64,000 bases of DNA, taken from Paenibacillus tundrae (lineage in GTDB: Bacteria > Bacillota > Bacilli > Paenibacillales > Paenibacillaceae). Position numbers and translations under genes: made by a program. The notes beneath the pieces are model-generated. The model searched no databases, was not told where the DNA came from, and worked only from the letters and a program-made list of their open reading frames with translations. Location: positions 3,534,001 through 3,598,000 of the forward strand of contig NZ_CP145605.1 of the NCBI RefSeq assembly GCF_036884255.1, read 5' to 3'. Positions within the stretch are counted from its first letter, which is position 1; the number at the start of each line of letters is the position of its first letter. Positions 15,194-23,778 of the stretch are shown in pieces.

Positions 15194-16249
15194 TTAATGA
15201 GTGTGTCCGCCTGAAAATGAAGGATGATCTCCTGAGTTTGCATCCCCCTCCGCATGCTCAATGCGCCAATTGGCAGGCGTATCGCCTTCCCAAGTGCGGA
15301 ATGCACGGTAAAATGAATTTTGATCTTCATATCCGATCAGAAAAGCCACTTCCTTGATATCAAGTGATAAATCTGACAAATACATCCGTGCTTGTTCATG
15401 CCTTGCTTGTGTGAGCAAATGGTTAAATGTCGTGCTTTCATCGGTTAGTCGACGCTGCAAAGTCCGATTGCTCATACCAAGTTCTTTAGCGACCATGTGC
15501 ACATCAGGACGCCCAGCGCTGAAGCTGCGCTTCATAATCCATTTGACCATCTCCGAGAAGGAACGATTCCCTTGATGTTCATGTAACGTGCGATCCAGTG
15601 CAGGAGTCAGAATCTCAAGCAACTCTTCATTGTAAGTACGAAAAGGAAGATCCAGATCTGTCCGATGTAACATCAAACGATTGCGATTGGCATCCGTTCG
15701 AACCTGGCATCCAAAGTAGTCTTCAAGAGCCTGAATGTCTCCCATCGGCTGTGAAAACTCTACAGTTCTTGCCGTCAGATGCCGGCCTGTTCCTCGTCGT
15801 CCCAATTCGAGAAGGAAAGCTAGCGTAATGCCCACCAGAAGCGGTGGACACGCTTGATCCGTAACCAACCATTGCAGATCTATGGTACATTCTTCGCGAT
15901 CTTCAACCATCTCTAAACTTTCTGGAGGACACAGCTGTTTATATCGAGCCATCCGTTGTAGTGCATCGCGATAATCACGTGCGTGAAAAGTGGCTAATAT
16001 AGGGGGTGGATATTTCGTTACCTCATAAATGGTTGCAAGTTGGATCATCCCGTGAGCAATATCACCTGCGAGATCTGAATATGCCTGCCAGATTGCGTAA
16101 TATTGAGTGATATTCACCGATGAATCGGAAATAATCGTAAGTGGTAAACCGGCCTTGCGTGCTACATCATGTGAGTTAATGCCGATCTGACGTAGTCCTT
16201 CCCAGAATCCCGATGGCATCTTAATACGTTCAAATGAATCGCTTGTCAT
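15194..16249 (-). CDS. AraC regulator with arabinose-binding-like (PF12625-type) sensor
   Basis: 351 residues from ATG 16249, which has GGAGGTG 7 bases upstream; the longer frame from 16279 has no site. The N-terminal 200 residues match the OruR/ArgR-type ligand domain found in some AraC proteins (IGINSHDVARKAGLPLTIIS, PPPILATFHARDYRDALQRM), and the C-terminus has a single clear AraC region (VHMVAKELGMSNRTLQRRL, DIKEVAFLIGYEDQNSFYRA). It likely drives the adjoining SDR gene. The ligand is unknown; relatives respond to amino acids or lipids rather than sugars. Confidence 0.87.
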   Translation of the reverse strand: MTSDSFERIKMPSGFWEGLRQIGINSHDVARKAGLPLTIISDSSVNITQYYAIWQAYSDLAGDIAHGMIQLATIYEVTKYPPPILATFHARDYRDALQRMARYKQLCPPESLEMVEDREECTIDLQWLVTDQACPPLLVGITLAFLLELGRRGTGRHLTARTVEFSQPMGDIQALEDYFGCQVRTDANRNRLMLHRTDLDLPFRTYNEELLEILTPALDRTLHEHQGNRSFSEMVKWIMKRSFSAGRPDVHMVAKELGMSNRTLQRRLTDESTTFNHLLTQARHEQARMYLSDLSLDIKEVAFLIGYEDQNSFYRAFRTWEGDTPANWRIEHAEGDANSGDHPSFSGGHTH

Positions 16250-16506
16250 TGATGTGCACCTCCTTCTGCTGACTGACAAACTCGGATGACATGCATCCTT
16301 CGCTGACTTGCAAATACAATGATACTCTTAGGGTTTATATATGTAACTAGCATAACATGACAACCTACTAACACATTGCGCCATGCTCATCTCATCGCGA
16401 TAATTGGAGCATATCAGGTGCCAATACGTTTAATAGCCAAGAAGTAATTGTTTTGGGTTTTGGACATCTTCAATCATCATGCGTATACAAACGTCGAGGG
16501 TTACAC
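16250..16506. other. gene-free gap upstream of the AraC/SDR genes
   Basis: No open frame or hairpin stands out before the terminator at 16507-16534. The AraC/SDR promoter must lie here, but I cannot place it. Confidence 0.3.
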
Positions 16507-16534
16507 AAAAGGCTACCCTCATGGATAGCCTTTT
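16507..16534 (-). terminator. terminator of the serine hydrolase gene
   Basis: AAAAGGCTA and TAGCCTTTT form a 9-bp stem; on the minus strand it is followed by GTGTAACC, while the stem itself ends in T4. Confidence 0.65.
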
Positions 16535-16591
16535 CTCCAAACCCAAATATCGATATGCTGACATAGTTATTCTGCAATGCTGCTCCGAAAC

Positions 16592-17986
16592 TTAGCCAAA
16601 TGTTTTATCCAAACGGAAAGCCCTTCCCTCTTGATGAATATGAAGTGCCACAACTTGACCATCTCCATCCCGTTCAAAATCAACGCTTGCATTCAGCCCA
16701 TCTGTTGAAAATGTCGTCTCCGATTCGGGAGATAGTCGGATTGGGGACTGTTCTTGTATTCGTAATGCCAAGTTATTACCGTCTAGGTTGATAGAAGCAT
16801 GTAGTCCTGATGTTGCTTTATAATCGCCTACGTACTCCTTAAGTATATTCGGCGATACATCCACATTTATTTGATCAGGAGAATATCCGAGCCATCCATA
16901 TTCGCGCGCAATAGCGTGCTCGATTTCTCCAAGCAATGCATTACCTTCATTAGAATTAATCATAATGACGGCACCATAACCGTGATGTTTGGATAAAACA
17001 AATCGGGATACGAAACCTTCATTCCACCCATTATGACCGAAACGACTTGCTTCCCCTTCACCTTCTAGGAAAAAGCCGATACCCATATGATTCTCAATTT
17101 GGGCAGTTAACATTTCGTTTAAAGTTTCCGCAGAGAGAATCCTACTCGAATGATGCTGTAATGTTAGTTGCAATTCAATGCCTATACGAGCAAGATCTGA
17201 AGGCACCGTCCAGAGACCTGCTGCCGCCATCTCTGGATATACATACCACTTACCAGGCAGAGGTCTGCCTTTCCAAGGATGTCCCGTCGCGGTAGTTTCA
17301 TGCCTTTGAGAAGATAATGGCTGTTCATATGTACTGTTCGTAACTCCTAACGGTGCGAATATCAACTTGCTCATAATTTCAGCTAAGGGTTGGTTCAGCC
17401 TATCCTCAACAAGCTGTTGTGCAATGGTTGTACCCCCTCCGGAATATCGAAATTGCAATCCTGGAATAACATTAACCTCCACAGATGAAGTATTGGCTGG
17501 ATGTTGTCCATTCAGAATCTGCACTAGCTTGGGAAGTTCACCGGTTCTTTCATAACCGGGAAATCCCTGAATCGTAACTCCCGCACTATGGCTCAATAAT
17601 TGCCGCAACGTGACTTTTGGCTGCCAGCCGGAAACAGAAGGTATTTTCCAAGATGTCAGATAATCGTTCACGTCCCGATCCAGATCTAATTTCCCTTCCT
17701 GAACTAATCGCATTACAGCTATAGCAAAAATCGGTTTGCTGACCGACGCAGCTTGGAAGAGCGTTGTTTCGGTGACAGGCTGCGGTTTCCCTGCCTCGCG
17801 TACCCCGAATCCCCGAGCCCATTCTAGTTTGAAGTCATTGATAACCGCAATGGATACCCCAGGTGTGTTGTAATACTTCATTCGATCTGCTAGCGTTGCT
17901 TCCTGACCGTATTTATTTCGAAGATGAGTTTCCGGTTGTAAACGCTTAATAATTGCTTCGATTCGTTCTTCAATTGCCATGGACAT
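16592..17986 (-). CDS. class C beta-lactamase-like serine hydrolase
   Basis: 464 residues of the AmpC/EstB-like serine hydrolase family. The nucleophile motif is S81-V-S-K84, the Tyr motif Y181-S-G, and the third box appears as FGHNGWNEG (HNG instead of KTG), which favours an esterase or D-aminopeptidase role over a true beta-lactamase. Residues from about 370 on form a small C-terminal beta domain (YVGDYKATSGLHASI...) of the kind seen in DUF3471-containing hydrolases. No signal peptide is visible, so it should be cytoplasmic. ATG at 17980 is an alternative start with better spacing to GAGG. Confidence 0.85.
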   Translation of the reverse strand: MSMAIEERIEAIIKRLQPETHLRNKYGQEATLADRMKYYNTPGVSIAVINDFKLEWARGFGVREAGKPQPVTETTLFQAASVSKPIFAIAVMRLVQEGKLDLDRDVNDYLTSWKIPSVSGWQPKVTLRQLLSHSAGVTIQGFPGYERTGELPKLVQILNGQHPANTSSVEVNVIPGLQFRYSGGGTTIAQQLVEDRLNQPLAEIMSKLIFAPLGVTNSTYEQPLSSQRHETTATGHPWKGRPLPGKWYVYPEMAAAGLWTVPSDLARIGIELQLTLQHHSSRILSAETLNEMLTAQIENHMGIGFFLEGEGEASRFGHNGWNEGFVSRFVLSKHHGYGAVIMINSNEGNALLGEIEHAIAREYGWLGYSPDQINVDVSPNILKEYVGDYKATSGLHASINLDGNNLALRIQEQSPIRLSPESETTFSTDGLNASVDFERDGDGQVVALHIHQEGRAFRLDKTFG

Positions 17987-18137
17987 CGACCTCTTCCCAC
18001 TTTATTCGTTTTGAATATAATTCCACAAGCCGGCCAGATTCCCCTTTCATCTCAACGATAAACTGAACTAGTACAGGGTAACTATTTCATTATAGTAGAC
18101 GTTTATAACTAAGCAGAGTATATAAGGAGGAATGGTC

Positions 18138-18668
18138 ATGACAAAATTATGGATAGTATTTCTACTAATGGGTTGTATGTTGGCTCATTATTTCGTTTCT
18201 CCTGACTCTCCAGTTATATCTACTTCTACTAGTGAGCCTGTTCAACAAGAAGAATCCAATCTAGTCGGCTACACCAGTAAAGAAGAAATTGCTGCTGCTC
18301 TTGATGCAGCAAATATCTTCAATTTTCACTACATAGATGAGATTCACTATGAGGGGGATGAGCTGCAAATTGTGCAGACATTGAATCGAAATATGAAAGG
18401 TATACTGCAGTTCGATGCTGACGCGGTACGTTCAGCTTATGTTCAAGATCACGCGGTTCACGAGGAAGAATTCAGTCAAGTGTATGCTGTAGCTATTTCA
18501 ATGGATGAGCCGTTGTTTAATGTGCTTCAAGATGGAAACATCGAAGTGTTTGTTAAACAAATAAATGTGTATTTCCATGAGTCTCCCCTACAAGCAGATG
18601 AAACTACTAAGTTATACCATATGCAAAAAGAAGATTCAGCATGGCGTATTCTCTCTATTACGAATTAA
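18138..18668 (+). CDS. uncharacterised possible lipoprotein
   Basis: 176 residues from ATG 18138, 7 bases after GGAGG (the ATG at 18132 is too close). The N-terminus MTKLWIVFLLMGCML is a short hydrophobic segment with a possible lipobox (LLMG-Cys13), followed by a Ser/Thr/Pro-rich linker and an acidic domain of about 120 residues with alternating beta and helix character (IHYEGDELQIVQTLNRNMKG, WRILSIT at the end). I do not recognise the family. It is isolated between terminators. If lipidated it would be anchored outside the membrane. Confidence 0.65.
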   Translation: MTKLWIVFLLMGCMLAHYFVSPDSPVISTSTSEPVQQEESNLVGYTSKEEIAAALDAANIFNFHYIDEIHYEGDELQIVQTLNRNMKGILQFDADAVRSAYVQDHAVHEEEFSQVYAVAISMDEPLFNVLQDGNIEVFVKQINVYFHESPLQADETTKLYHMQKEDSAWRILSITN

Positions 18669-18685
18669 CACTCCTTGCATATAAA

Positions 18686-18715
18686 AAGTCGTGAGTCTTA
18701 ATGACCTCACGACTT
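18686..18715. terminator. terminator
   Basis: AAGTCGTGAG / CTCACGACTT forms a 10-bp stem after the gene ending at 18668. Confidence 0.7.
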
Positions 18716-18796
18716 ACTTACTTGTGATCCGATATCCGATTACAACCGCAGTGTAACCAGATCAATTTACCATCATATGTAGTTTGCTTAACGAGC

Positions 18797-19051
18797 TTAT
18801 AACGTATGATCTTCTTTCTTTAATTTCCGAATCTGACTCAGCTCTTTCCTGATTTCTAGTAACCGTCTATGCGGCATACTCGGTTCTACTGATTCGGCTT
18901 CTACATTTTTGTGTCGGATATCCAAATCATTTAATTGTTCCAAAGATGTTTTCTTGTTCGGAACTGGACTAACTTGACCTGTTCTAGCCTTGATCGATTT
19001 GGATCTCTTCGATTTCATAATCTGTTCAAATACGCTGTCTTCTTGAACCAT
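18797..19051 (-). CDS. small lysine-rich protein of unknown function
   Basis: 84 residues with AAGGGATG 8 bases upstream of the ATG. The sequence is polar and basic (KSKRSKSIKARTG, RRLLEIRKELSQIRKLKKED), with a probable C-terminal amphipathic helix and no membrane segment. I do not recognise the family. It lies alone between two terminators. Confidence 0.5.
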   Translation of the reverse strand: MVQEDSVFEQIMKSKRSKSIKARTGQVSPVPNKKTSLEQLNDLDIRHKNVEAESVEPSMPHRRLLEIRKELSQIRKLKKEDHTL

Positions 19052-19410
19052 TGTACATTCATCCCTTAGTCTGTAATGCTTCTATTGTAATCAATCCTTG
19101 ACACTTTGCACACTACTAATTTGGCATCCAACTAATGGTTCCCATCGTTTCTCATTGTCTCCAATCTTTATATAAAAGCGGACCTCAGATTAATATCCCT
19201 TTACACAATATCGCTTACAATACAAAAAAATGTTGATCAGTATTAGATCAACATTTTTAAGCACGTTTTGAAATGGAGTTTTACTTGTAATGATTTCAGA
19301 GCTTTGTCAATTATAGCAACTTAATTAACTCTTCTAGCTTATCAACCAAACCTACACATCTCTCATTTCGATTTTTCAACCAATGATTTCGGTTTTGAGC
19401 CATAATTTAA
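19052..19410. other. gene-free gap with bidirectional terminator
   Basis: The only clear element in the 359 bases is the hairpin AAAAATGTTGATC / GATCAACATTTTT at 19226-19258, T- and A-flanked on both sides, which ends the TetR gene. Nothing else stands out. Confidence 0.65.
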
Positions 19411-19983
19411 TTACACTATTTTTTCAGCATTTCCCTTCGGAATAGTGACCCCACAGAATTCATACAAAATATCAGCCATGTACTTATCACTTTCTTTCAT
19501 GCCATTTAACGCCCATTCGATTAAAACGCAATAAAATCCACCTACATAAAACTTAGCAATATAGTTTTCTTTGTAAGAATCATCGTAGGTTTTAACTACA
19601 ATTCTTGTGGCTAATTTGTGCAGGTATTCATTACACTTGGCCAGCAATAAGTAACTAACGTTGGACTTTACCAGATTTTCTACTAAGATTTTCTCATTCC
19701 TGAAACATCTGAAGAATAATAGTGTTGAATAATAGTTATCAAAGTTCTCCCCTGCCAATGCCTGATCAAAAAAGTCATTAAACACTTGATCAATGCGTTC
19801 CACGATTACATCCTCAATGATGTTGTAATTTCTATAGAACCCCATGCGTGAAACACCAGCTTTTGTACAAACCTCGGTAATAGATATATTATTTAGATTT
19901 TTGCTTTGCATTAATATCATTAGTGCATTGAAGATCCACTCTTTCGTCATCGCACTTCTGAGTTGATTAGATGGGTTTGACAT
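19411..19983 (-). CDS. TetR/AcrR-family repressor
   Basis: 190 residues. The N-terminal helix-turn-helix is in LNNISITEVCTKAGVSRMGFYRNYNIIEDV (given here in two halves: LNNISITEVCTKAG and VSRMGFYRNY). The C-terminal part resembles the helical dimerisation domain of DhaS/TetR_C_8-like proteins. GGAGATG precedes the start. It is divergent from an SDR gene with a strong dyad in between, so it likely represses that gene and itself. Confidence 0.87.
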   Translation of the reverse strand: MSNPSNQLRSAMTKEWIFNALMILMQSKNLNNISITEVCTKAGVSRMGFYRNYNIIEDVIVERIDQVFNDFFDQALAGENFDNYYSTLLFFRCFRNEKILVENLVKSNVSYLLLAKCNEYLHKLATRIVVKTYDDSYKENYIAKFYVGGFYCVLIEWALNGMKESDKYMADILYEFCGVTIPKGNAEKIV

Positions 19984-20023
19984 TACAACATCTCCTTTTA
20001 TGTCACAGTTGCCTCGAAACGCA

Positions 20024-20084
20024 TTGATATCTTTATGTTATACACATTATACTGAGCTCAACGAGACGTTACAACAGTAACATC
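20024..20084 (+). promoter_or_regulatory. SDR promoter and TetR operator
   Basis: TTGATA (20024-20029), 18-bp spacer, TATACT (20048-20053), then GACGTTAC-AACA-GTAACATC (20065-20084), an 8-4-8 dyad with one mismatch placed just after the expected transcription start: a repressor-type position. Confidence 0.62.
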
Positions 20085-20115
20085 TTAGCGAATAAAATTT
20101 GAGGAGGAATATAAC

Positions 20116-20880
20116 ATGTTCAAAAAATTGCAAGATACGGTGGCATTGGTAACTGGAGCAAGTAGCGGAATCGGTGAGGCGACTGCCAGAAGGCTCGCTG
20201 CTCAAGGAGCAACTGTTGTCCTTGTCGCACGTCGTAGAGATCGATTGGAGAATCTGGCTTCGGAGCTAAAAAACCTTGGAGGTGAGGTTCTTGTAATAGA
20301 AACAGATATAACAGATAAGAAGCAAGCGGAACATGCAGTTCAGCAGGTTATCCATAAATATGGACGTTTGGACACCGTTATAAATAATGCGGGACTCATG
20401 TTAATCGGTAGTGTGTCAGAGACGCCCTCAATCGAATGGGAACGAATGATATCCGTGAATATAAATGGGTTGTTATACATATCCCATGCTGCACTACCGT
20501 ATCTAATCCAATCAGCCTTGACTTCCGAACGGAAAGTTACTGATTTAATTAATATCAGTTCAGTTTCTGGACGCAAACCATCGGCAGGGCAAGCGGTGTA
20601 TAGTCTCACGAAATCTGGTGTTGCAGCGTTTACTGAAGCCCTGCGGCAAGAGACTGCCGGACTTAACGTTCGTGTGGCTATTTTAGAGCCAGGCGCAGTG
20701 GGAACGGAACTAGGTAATCACTTACGTGACGATGTGCGTGAGCAACTTTCCAATATTCTGAGCAATATTGAAGTTCTTGAAGCAGAAGATATTGCGGAAA
20801 CGATTGAATTTATTGTAACTCGCCCACGTCGTGTTGCGGTCAACGAGATTTTAGTTCGTCCAACGGATCAAGCAATGTGA
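20116..20880 (+). CDS. short-chain dehydrogenase/reductase (YdfG-like)
   Basis: 254 residues, classical SDR with TGASSGIG, an ARRRDRL segment suggesting NADP(H) preference, NNAG and catalytic YSLTK. The closing region (EAEDIAETIEFIVTRPRRVA then VNEILVRPTDQAM) is typical of the YdfG/clavaldehyde-reductase-like branch acting on 3-hydroxy acids or small aldehydes. GAGGAGG is 9 bases from the ATG. Probably repressed by the divergent TetR protein. Confidence 0.9.
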   Translation: MFKKLQDTVALVTGASSGIGEATARRLAAQGATVVLVARRRDRLENLASELKNLGGEVLVIETDITDKKQAEHAVQQVIHKYGRLDTVINNAGLMLIGSVSETPSIEWERMISVNINGLLYISHAALPYLIQSALTSERKVTDLINISSVSGRKPSAGQAVYSLTKSGVAAFTEALRQETAGLNVRVAILEPGAVGTELGNHLRDDVREQLSNILSNIEVLEAEDIAETIEFIVTRPRRVAVNEILVRPTDQAM

Positions 20881-20960
20881 TGCTGATCCGATTCTTATTA
20901 GATACGGTTGCGATGCATTACACAGAAATATGATTGACCTTCCATTGGCCTTACAAGCAA

Positions 20961-20988
20961 AAAAAGTCGCTAAGGTAGCGACTTTTTT
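20961..20988. terminator. bidirectional terminator
   Basis: AAAAAGTCGCTA-AGG-TAGCGACTTTTTT between the convergent SDR and ABC-F genes. Confidence 0.85.
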
Positions 20989-21020
20989 CTGGTCTATCAT
21001 TTCAATCAGAACCTTGTCAA

Positions 21021-22760
21021 TTAAAGCAACTTAATGACCTCTTCTAGCTCATCCACCAAACCTTTTGCAAGTTCAAAATTAGTATCTTTCAAAGCTAATT
21101 CAATTTTCATTTCAACTGCTTTTTTCTTTTGTTCAGTTTCTAAATAGTCTTTATTAAAATGACTCTCATAGATCATCTCTCTAAATTCTTCAATACTCAT
21201 TTTTTTAATCTTTTTATCCTCAATGAGGACAACATAATCCATACCATTGACTACAGAATAAAAATCATGCGAAATCATGAGAATAGCGCCTTTGTAATCC
21301 GTAATGGCATTCTCCAATGCTATTTGAGAATAGATATCTAAATGGCTTGTCGGTTCATCCAGCAGCAATACGTTTGCTTTACTGGCAGCAACTTTAGTCA
21401 ATTGAAGCATATTTTTTTCTCCACCAGATAAAGATTCTATCTTTTGATTAAGAATTTCTCCTTCAAAGCCATAGTTTGAAAGATACGATCTAATCTCATC
21501 ATACGTATTAAACCCAGCATCAATGAACTCATCGAGTATGGTGTTCGAATCCTTCAGCATTTCACCTTGAACCTGAGATAAATAAGCCACTTTGACATCA
21601 GCATTGATTTCAATGGAAGCATGATTATTCTTAAAGACTTCGCGGAGCAAAGTCGTTTTCCCGGTACCGTTTGCACCGATAATGGCTACTTTATCTGTAG
21701 CTTTCATCTCAAAACTAACATTATCCAAAAGCAACTCGTCAAAGGCAACGCTATAATTATTGACAAGTACAACAGGGATATCTTCTGGTTCAAGATCCAC
21801 ATCAAAATGAATATTCGGTTGCTTAATATCAACAAATGGCGCTTTAATTCTACGTGCTTCCAATCTTTCTGTGAACTTAACTCTAGCCTTTAACGCTCTG
21901 CCTCTCGATGCTTCTGAATCATTCGTTGCGATCTCTCTAAGGTTAATTACGATATTCTCGTTTCTCTTAATTTCTTCTTCTTCCGCGACTGCGATTTCTT
22001 GTAACTCTACTTTGGTCTGAAGCAGTGAGAAGTTGTAATCGATATATCGTCCATCAAACTCTTGGATCTCCGTATCTTCAAGGTGGATGATTTTGTTGAA
22101 ACAATGATTCAACAGATATCGGTTGTGCGTAACCACCAGCAGCATTCCCTTGTGGGAATTTATAAGTTTTTTAAGTGCATTTAGATTTTCAAAATCCAAA
22201 AATACATCTGGTTCATCCATAATCATTAAGTCTGGACGATGGAGCATTTGCTTCATCACTTGAATCAATTTGAATTCTCCACCACTTAAGGAGGAAATGT
22301 TAAGATCTTTTAGCTTCATGAGGTTAGCCAGGTTTAGCTGCTTATTAATGTTGTTTTCGAAATTATCCCCGTCCATCGACTGGAACGCGTCTAACGCCAA
22401 TTGAACCTTTTCCATCAGCGAATCCATATCAGAAGTGGTTCCCATTTCAGCATAAATAGACGTGATTTCATTTTGAATTTTGATAAATTCTTCTGCAATA
22501 AATTCGAAAACAGTCATTTCTTTCGCTTGGTCTTCTTGTAAGAACTGACTTACATACCCGATTCTACACTCTGGGTCTATCTCCAACTTGCCATCGTATA
22601 AATATCGTTCCGGATCCATCAGAATATCAATCAGCGTACTTTTCCCACTACCACTCGTTCCGATAAAGGCGCAATGTTGGCCTTCTTCTAATGTAAATGA
22701 AATATTGTTATATAAATCTTTTTGCGGAAATGAAAAGGATAAATTATCAACTGTTATCAT
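21021..22760 (-). CDS. ABC-F family ATPase
   Basis: 579 residues from the ATG at 22760 (AAAGGT 6 bases upstream); the GTG-started longer frame has no site. Two ATPase halves and no membrane segment: Walker A GTSGSGKST and signature LSGGE with an atypical Walker B region IMDEPDVFLDFENL in the first, GANGTGKTT, LSGGEKNML and LLLDEPTSHLDI in the second. They are joined by a charged helical linker (about residues 240-310, AVAEEEEIKRNENI). ABC-F proteins act on the ribosome, either as translation factors or as protection against antibiotics such as lincosamides and pleuromutilins. Which class this is cannot be decided by eye. Confidence 0.88.
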   Translation of the reverse strand: MITVDNLSFSFPQKDLYNNISFTLEEGQHCAFIGTSGSGKSTLIDILMDPERYLYDGKLEIDPECRIGYVSQFLQEDQAKEMTVFEFIAEEFIKIQNEITSIYAEMGTTSDMDSLMEKVQLALDAFQSMDGDNFENNINKQLNLANLMKLKDLNISSLSGGEFKLIQVMKQMLHRPDLMIMDEPDVFLDFENLNALKKLINSHKGMLLVVTHNRYLLNHCFNKIIHLEDTEIQEFDGRYIDYNFSLLQTKVELQEIAVAEEEEIKRNENIVINLREIATNDSEASRGRALKARVKFTERLEARRIKAPFVDIKQPNIHFDVDLEPEDIPVVLVNNYSVAFDELLLDNVSFEMKATDKVAIIGANGTGKTTLLREVFKNNHASIEINADVKVAYLSQVQGEMLKDSNTILDEFIDAGFNTYDEIRSYLSNYGFEGEILNQKIESLSGGEKNMLQLTKVAASKANVLLLDEPTSHLDIYSQIALENAITDYKGAILMISHDFYSVVNGMDYVVLIEDKKIKKMSIEEFREMIYESHFNKDYLETEQKKKAVEMKIELALKDTNFELAKGLVDELEEVIKLL

Positions 22761-22890
22761 AGTGTTACCTTTCTTTCTAACTAAAATGGTGATTATGAAT
22801 ACATGTCTTATGAACACAGACTTTTAGAGTAACACTGATTACCCCCAAGTACAATTCATTTTTAGTCCTTCGTATAGGAGATTAGTCTCG

Positions 22891-22919
22891 TTGACTTATC
22901 TACGATTCCTCATTATAAT
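22891..22919 (+). promoter_or_regulatory. sigma-A promoter for the YjdI/YjdJ pair
   Basis: TTGACT, 17-bp spacer, TATAAT: near-consensus, about 120 bases before the first start codon. Confidence 0.72.
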
Positions 22920-23042
22920 TCGGACATCGAGAGCCTGGCAGACACTGTTTTCCAAGAATGCTTGTCGCAAAGTATTTATGTCGGCTTTTGAATAATGAAG
23001 CTAGTTCTATAAACAAACTTTAAAGTGAAAGATGTGAAGATT

Positions 23043-23294
23043 ATGACTAAGGAGAAGGTCTACTACGGTAAAGAGATCGAAGTTATGTTTAATTCGGATG
23101 TCTGCATTCATTCCGGCATTTGCGTAAAAGGACTTCCTGGAGTTTTTAATTTAAGTAAACGTCCTTGGGTTGATCCAGATGCTGACACTTCCGAGGCCAT
23201 TGCCCGGCATATTGACACCTGTCCAAGCGGAGCATTGACGTATAAACTTCTGGACGGTAAATTTTCAACTAGGAAAGAGGATGAACATGCATAA
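23043..23294 (+). CDS. yjdI: YjdI-type single-cluster ferredoxin-like protein
   Basis: 83 residues from ATG 23043 (GTG 23025 is an alternative). It matches the E. coli YjdI family: YYGKEIEVMFNSDVCIHSGICVKG, read as YGKEIEVMFNSDVC and HSGICVKG, then FNLSKRPWVDP and IDTCPSGAL. The three cysteines (21, 27, 60) belong to the divergent Fer4_19 domain, annotated as a mono-cluster iron-sulfur protein. It overlaps the next gene by 8 bases, so they are translationally coupled. Function is not established. Confidence 0.85.
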   Translation: MTKEKVYYGKEIEVMFNSDVCIHSGICVKGLPGVFNLSKRPWVDPDADTSEAIARHIDTCPSGALTYKLLDGKFSTRKEDEHA

Positions 23295-23568
23295 CGTAGA
23301 ACATGAACCTGCTAACAAAAGATTTATTATTCAAGATAACGGTGACATTGCTGCAGTAATGACGTATGTGATCTCAAGTCCTGAGCTCTACATTATTGAT
23401 CACACGTTAGTAGAAAATGCTTACCGAGGACAAGGACTTGGCGATAAACTGCTCCAATCGATGGTGGAATACGCGCGGGAAAACGGTATCAAGATTTTAC
23501 CATTATGCCCGTTTGCCAAAGGTCGTTTTGATCGTATCACTGAATACGCGGATGTTCTTAATAAATAA
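23287..23568 (+). CDS. yjdJ: YjdJ-type GNAT acetyltransferase-like protein
   Basis: 93 residues from ATG 23287, with AGAGG 6 bases upstream inside the end of yjdI. It has the minimal GNAT fold of the YjdJ/Gtn10 family: IDHTLVENAYRGQGLGDKLL and LPLCPFAKGRFDRITEYADV, the latter diagnostic for this short family. The yjdI-yjdJ pairing is conserved in distant bacteria, which implies a shared task. The substrate is unknown. Confidence 0.88.
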   Translation: MHNVEHEPANKRFIIQDNGDIAAVMTYVISSPELYIIDHTLVENAYRGQGLGDKLLQSMVEYARENGIKILPLCPFAKGRFDRITEYADVLNK

Positions 23569-23675
23569 TAACTAAGCACGTTTAGATCACAATTTCTCTA
23601 GATATCAGTTCTCTTTCTAACCATGCCTTAGATGGATTTTCAAATCAGTCAAATGCTCTCATACGGAGCTCATTC

Positions 23676-23719
23676 AAAAAGGTGCTATCCCTCAAAATGA
23701 TGAGGAATAGCACCTTTTT
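23676..23719. terminator. bidirectional terminator
   Basis: AAAAAGGTGCTATCCCTC / GAGGAATAGCACCTTTTT: an 18-bp stem with one mismatch between convergent genes. Confidence 0.88.
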
Positions 23720-23778
23720 ATATAAGGATATTGCTCTAATCACAAAATGTTAATGGACTTCTTCAAACGTTACAACCA

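Noticed and set aside
22818-22890. Riboswitch or attenuation leader for the ABC-F gene
   Set aside because: No stable alternative hairpins or leader peptide with a ribosome site could be seen by eye.
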